Shown here piece by piece: positions 32,869 to 35,059 of a stretch of DNA of 35,059 bases (the first letter of the stretch is position 1; every line of letters begins with the position of its first letter). Location: positions 1-35,059 of the forward strand of contig JAHLWX010000012.1 of NCBI GenBank assembly GCA_019057675.1, written 5' to 3'. A program made the position numbers and the translations under genes. The DNA is from Candidatus Jordarchaeum sp. LHC_1308. GTDB lineage: Archaea > Asgardarchaeota > Jordiarchaeia > Jordiarchaeales > Freyrarchaeaceae. Below the pieces are notes generated by a model, which was given only the letters and a program-made list of their open reading frames with translations, had not been told where the DNA came from and searched no databases.

Positions 32869-33648
32869 TCATAATATCTTTTTAACTCTATCAACGTACC
32901 ACTTAATGGTTTCCCTAGGATTTTTCGCTTCACATACCGTACGTCCGAGTATTGCGTAATCAGTCCCCGCTTTAAAGACCGCTTCGATTTCTCCTCCTTG
33001 AACTGCGACCCCAGGACTAAAAATGGGTATTTCTTTAGGCAACAGTATTCGCACTTCACTTATCACATTTGGCCTCGTGGCACCCACCACAACGCCATCG
33101 GCACCCCACTCGACGGCTTTCTCTGCGAAAAACTTGTAGTAAGGCTTTATCCTACCATCGCTTAATACAATTTCACGTCCATAGTTTTCTTCAGCGCCAT
33201 AATGTGACATGTAAACCAGAAGTATGACCCCTCTTTCACGTCTCCTTGCTTCATCGAAGACTCCTTTTAGTCCTCCATCCCAGCCAGTGAAGGGGTTTGC
33301 AGTTAAGGCATCAAACCCTGCATCAAAGAAATGAGTAGCAGCCCACTTGTTAGTATGCTCAACGTCATTTATCTTGCAATCTATAATTGTCGGCAAGCCG
33401 TACTCTCTAGCGGCGCCCAGTACCTCCTGCAGATAACCATATAGACCTAAGGGAAGCAGAAGCTGAAAATTCACTTTTAAGCCTGCTATAAATTGCTCAG
33501 TCTCATCCAAAATAGACTTAGCCCTTTTGTAAAGTTCGCGAACATCATTTTCATTCTTAACTCTGCTTGAAACATCTAAAGCCAATATAATCTTACTGTC
33601 CCGTTCCTCTGAGACTTTTTGGATTTTCATTACAAAGGGTCTCCTCAA
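32869..33648 (-). CDS. pyrF: Orotidine-5'-phosphate decarboxylase
   Basis: PyrF makes UMP from OMP, the last step of pyrimidine synthesis. The TIM-barrel protein of 259 residues shows IILALDVSS at strand 1 and the catalytic charge network DCKINDVEHTN (the family's D-x-K-x-x-D). It also has YMSHYGAEE, VVVGATRP and the phosphate-binding FSPGV and YAILGRTV loops. The start is TTG; the internal ATG at codon 7 is possible. It lies 18 bases behind the hydrogenase protease gene, probably in one transcript, without functional connection. Confidence 0.93.
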   Translation of the reverse strand: MRRPFVMKIQKVSEERDSKIILALDVSSRVKNENDVRELYKRAKSILDETEQFIAGLKVNFQLLLPLGLYGYLQEVLGAAREYGLPTIIDCKINDVEHTNKWAATHFFDAGFDALTANPFTGWDGGLKGVFDEARRRERGVILLVYMSHYGAEENYGREIVLSDGRIKPYYKFFAEKAVEWGADGVVVGATRPNVISEVRILLPKEIPIFSPGVAVQGGEIEAVFKAGTDYAILGRTVCEAKNPRETIKWYVDRVKKIL

Positions 33649-33666
33649 TTCCTCCTCTCCTCTTCG

Positions 33667-34125
33667 TCAACAATCCGCGACAAGCTTAAAGATCGCTTCT
33701 ATAACTTTTGGTACTGATTCCTCCACTTCTCGCGAAAGAGTAACTCTCAACTCCTTGTAGCTTTTTGGCTCAACCCCAACCAAGAAAAATCTAGGTAAAA
33801 CATTCATTTCCCTAGCTACTTTTACCAGTAATTGGACACTCATGTCATGCAGAGACGACAAACTCCTAACCCCGTTCTTTTCAAGCTCTTCAGCATTGAG
33901 TATGTATATGTCGCCAGGCTTCCCGCCACCTGAAACCGCATCCACAAGAATCACCTTCTCAGCCTTCTCAAAAAAATCCAGCAAAAACAAGCCTCCTACT
34001 CCTCCATCAACAACCTCCACTCCTTCAGGCAATGTCTGCTTCCTCATTATGTTTACGACATGAATCCCTACTCCTTCATCCCCTAAAAGATAGTTTCCTA
34101 CACCTATAACGAAAATCTTACGCAA
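33667..34125 (-). CDS. Hydrogenase maturation protease (HycI/HyaD family)
   Basis: These endopeptidases clip the C-terminus of the [NiFe]-hydrogenase large subunit after nickel insertion. The three nickel-contacting positions are present: Glu in GVGNYLLGDEGVG, Asp in VILVDAV, and His in SSLHDMS. The track ORF starts at 34179 with an unrelated charged prefix; GGTGG ahead of TTG 34125 gives MRKIFVIGVG, where the family begins. It implies that the genome encodes a [NiFe]-hydrogenase, or an F420-reducing one, but none is in this window. Confidence 0.9.
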   Translation of the reverse strand: MRKIFVIGVGNYLLGDEGVGIHVVNIMRKQTLPEGVEVVDGGVGGLFLLDFFEKAEKVILVDAVSGGGKPGDIYILNAEELEKNGVRSLSSLHDMSVQLLVKVAREMNVLPRFFLVGVEPKSYKELRVTLSREVEESVPKVIEAIFKLVADC

Positions 34126-34381
34126 AATTCCACCGGCCTCATTTTCTCCTCGCTCAAATCGAGAAAGACGAAATGCCAATAAAGATTACGTAAACTTTCC
34201 CATCAAGAAGAATCTTAACAAACGAACTCATTCGCCGTTCAGGTAATCAACACGTTAATTAAGTTCCCTTATATGCTCACTAAGTTTTAAGTAACTTGAC
34301 TTCTTCATTCCTTAACTGCTCAATTACCAATTAAACCCAACCCTCAGAAAGTTGCTGCAGCAAAATAGAGACTCCAGTTGT

Positions 34382-34990
34382 TCAATCTGAGAGTATTATT
34401 TTTTTGATGAAAAACATGTGGATTCTTGGGTCATTTGCTAATTCGGGGTGGAATGCCGTAGCGATTATTTTTTCTTGCCGCACTGCCACTATTCTTCCAT
34501 TTAGTCTACATAAAACCTCGACTTTATCCCCTACATTTACTACTATAGGTGCCCTGATGAAAACTCCCCTATAAAGGCCACCAATCGCTGGTATTTCAAG
34601 CTCAGCCTCGAAGGAGTCTCCTTGTCTCCCAAAGGAATTCCTTTCAACAGTTACGTCGAGTATTCCGGCAGTCGGCTGACTAGTATCCCCCAGCACCCTG
34701 TCCCGTATTTTTTTCGCCAACACAATCATGCCTGCACAAGTTCCAAAAAGGGGAATCCCTCCTGTCTGTCTTAAATAATCTATTATGCCCATTTGCTTCA
34801 TCATGCTACCTATAACTGTACTTTCTCCGCCGGGGATTATCAGCCCATCTAACTTCTCGACTTCCTCTAGTTTCTTAACAACATTAACTTCTCCACTTGT
34901 CCCTACTTCTTTAAGTGCTCTTCTTGTAGCTTCTACGTGTTCCTCGATAGCTCCTTGAAATCCGAGTACGCCAATTTTAATGTTCCTCAT
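34382..34990 (-). CDS. pdxT: Pyridoxal 5'-phosphate synthase glutaminase subunit
   Basis: PdxT releases ammonia from glutamine for PdxS. The class I glutaminase protein of 202 residues has IGVLGFQGAIEEH, LIIPGGEST, the nucleophile segment FGTCAGM and the closing ATAFHPEL with catalytic His-Glu. RNSFGRQGDSFE matches the PdxT insertion. The ATG starts three bases after the end of the pdxS frame, so the two are an operon. About 256 bases without a gene separate it from the hydrogenase protease gene. Confidence 0.95.
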   Translation of the reverse strand: MRNIKIGVLGFQGAIEEHVEATRRALKEVGTSGEVNVVKKLEEVEKLDGLIIPGGESTVIGSMMKQMGIIDYLRQTGGIPLFGTCAGMIVLAKKIRDRVLGDTSQPTAGILDVTVERNSFGRQGDSFEAELEIPAIGGLYRGVFIRAPIVVNVGDKVEVLCRLNGRIVAVRQEKIIATAFHPELANDPRIHMFFIKKIILSD

Positions 34991-34993
34991 GCT

Positions 34994-35059
34994 TCAGCCC
35001 CTCTTTCTTGCATTTTCAACGCAAGATCACCGACATCTATACCAACCATAGATTTTCTT
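34994..35059 (-). CDS. pdxS: PdxS C-terminus (partial, runs off the window)
   Basis: A minus-strand frame runs off the window's right edge and ends with TGA at 34994, encoding SMVGIDVGDLALKMQERG at its end. The VGID...L...ERG pattern matches the flexible PdxS C-terminus, and position immediately before pdxT (three-base gap) is the usual pdxST order. Only about 21 codons are visible, too short for the ORF track, and the call leans on context. Confidence 0.75.

Noticed and set aside
34180-34381. Possible tRNA or small RNA in the gap before pdxT
   Set aside because: No cloverleaf, T-loop GTTCRA context or stable stem was found by eye; it looks like a plain intergenic region.

Overview
The window is a compact, protein-dense stretch of an archaeal chromosome. 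Archaeal markers include NurA-HerA, a RIO2 kinase, an Lsm protein, a TFB-type initiation factor, the archaeal pantoate kinase/phosphopantothenate synthetase pair, MfnA and a split lipoate-ligase domain. The Rab/Ras-like small GTPase, the DUF460 protein and the frequent TTG starts behind GGTG or GGAGG sites fit a TACK/Bathyarchaeia-like or other deep lineage better than a classical euryarchaeote. I cannot fix the phylum from sequence alone. I see no tRNA, rRNA, CRISPR, transposase or phage gene.

Layout. 1-6.2 kb holds information processing: nurA (5' cut) and herA, an ArsR-like regulator, RIO2, a large DUF460 protein with a RuvC-like domain, and Lsm. 6.3-9.9 kb holds ThiC, a degenerate alkaline-phosphatase-like protein, a small membrane protein and a Get3/ArsA ATPase, with a striking double palindrome in the divergent promoter region. 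9.9-18.2 kb is a six-gene minus-strand glycerol/glycerol-3-phosphate operon: FGGY kinase, GlpA, GlpB, GlpC, an FAD oxidase with the alkyl-DHAP synthase HHH signature, and a second HdrD/GlpC-like Fe-S protein. 18.2-20.7 kb holds TrmO, an M42 peptidase and the small GTPase.

20.7-27.4 kb is a coenzyme A region. PoK, PPS, PanE and MfnA form a minus-strand operon, and CoaBC lies beyond a divergent TFB, so ketopantoate plus aspartate-derived beta-alanine can be taken to 4'-phosphopantetheine. 27.4-32.9 kb holds a lipoate ligase C-domain with an unusual cytoplasmic M23-like protein, a methyltransferase, and a run of uncharacterised genes (a small alpha/beta protein, a lone RAM domain, a coiled-coil protein, a polytopic membrane protein and a helical protein). 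32.9-35.06 kb holds PyrF, a hydrogenase maturation protease, PdxT and the last codons of PdxS.

The likeliest under-described system is the glycerol operon, which joins a GlpABC dehydrogenase to an AGPS-like oxidase/HdrD-like pair. It matters for how this archaeon handles sn-glycerol-3-phosphate and ether lipids. Second candidates are the M23-like/LplB pair and the Get3 neighbourhood. Start codons below were re-chosen from visible Shine-Dalgarno sites where the ORF-track start looked too early.
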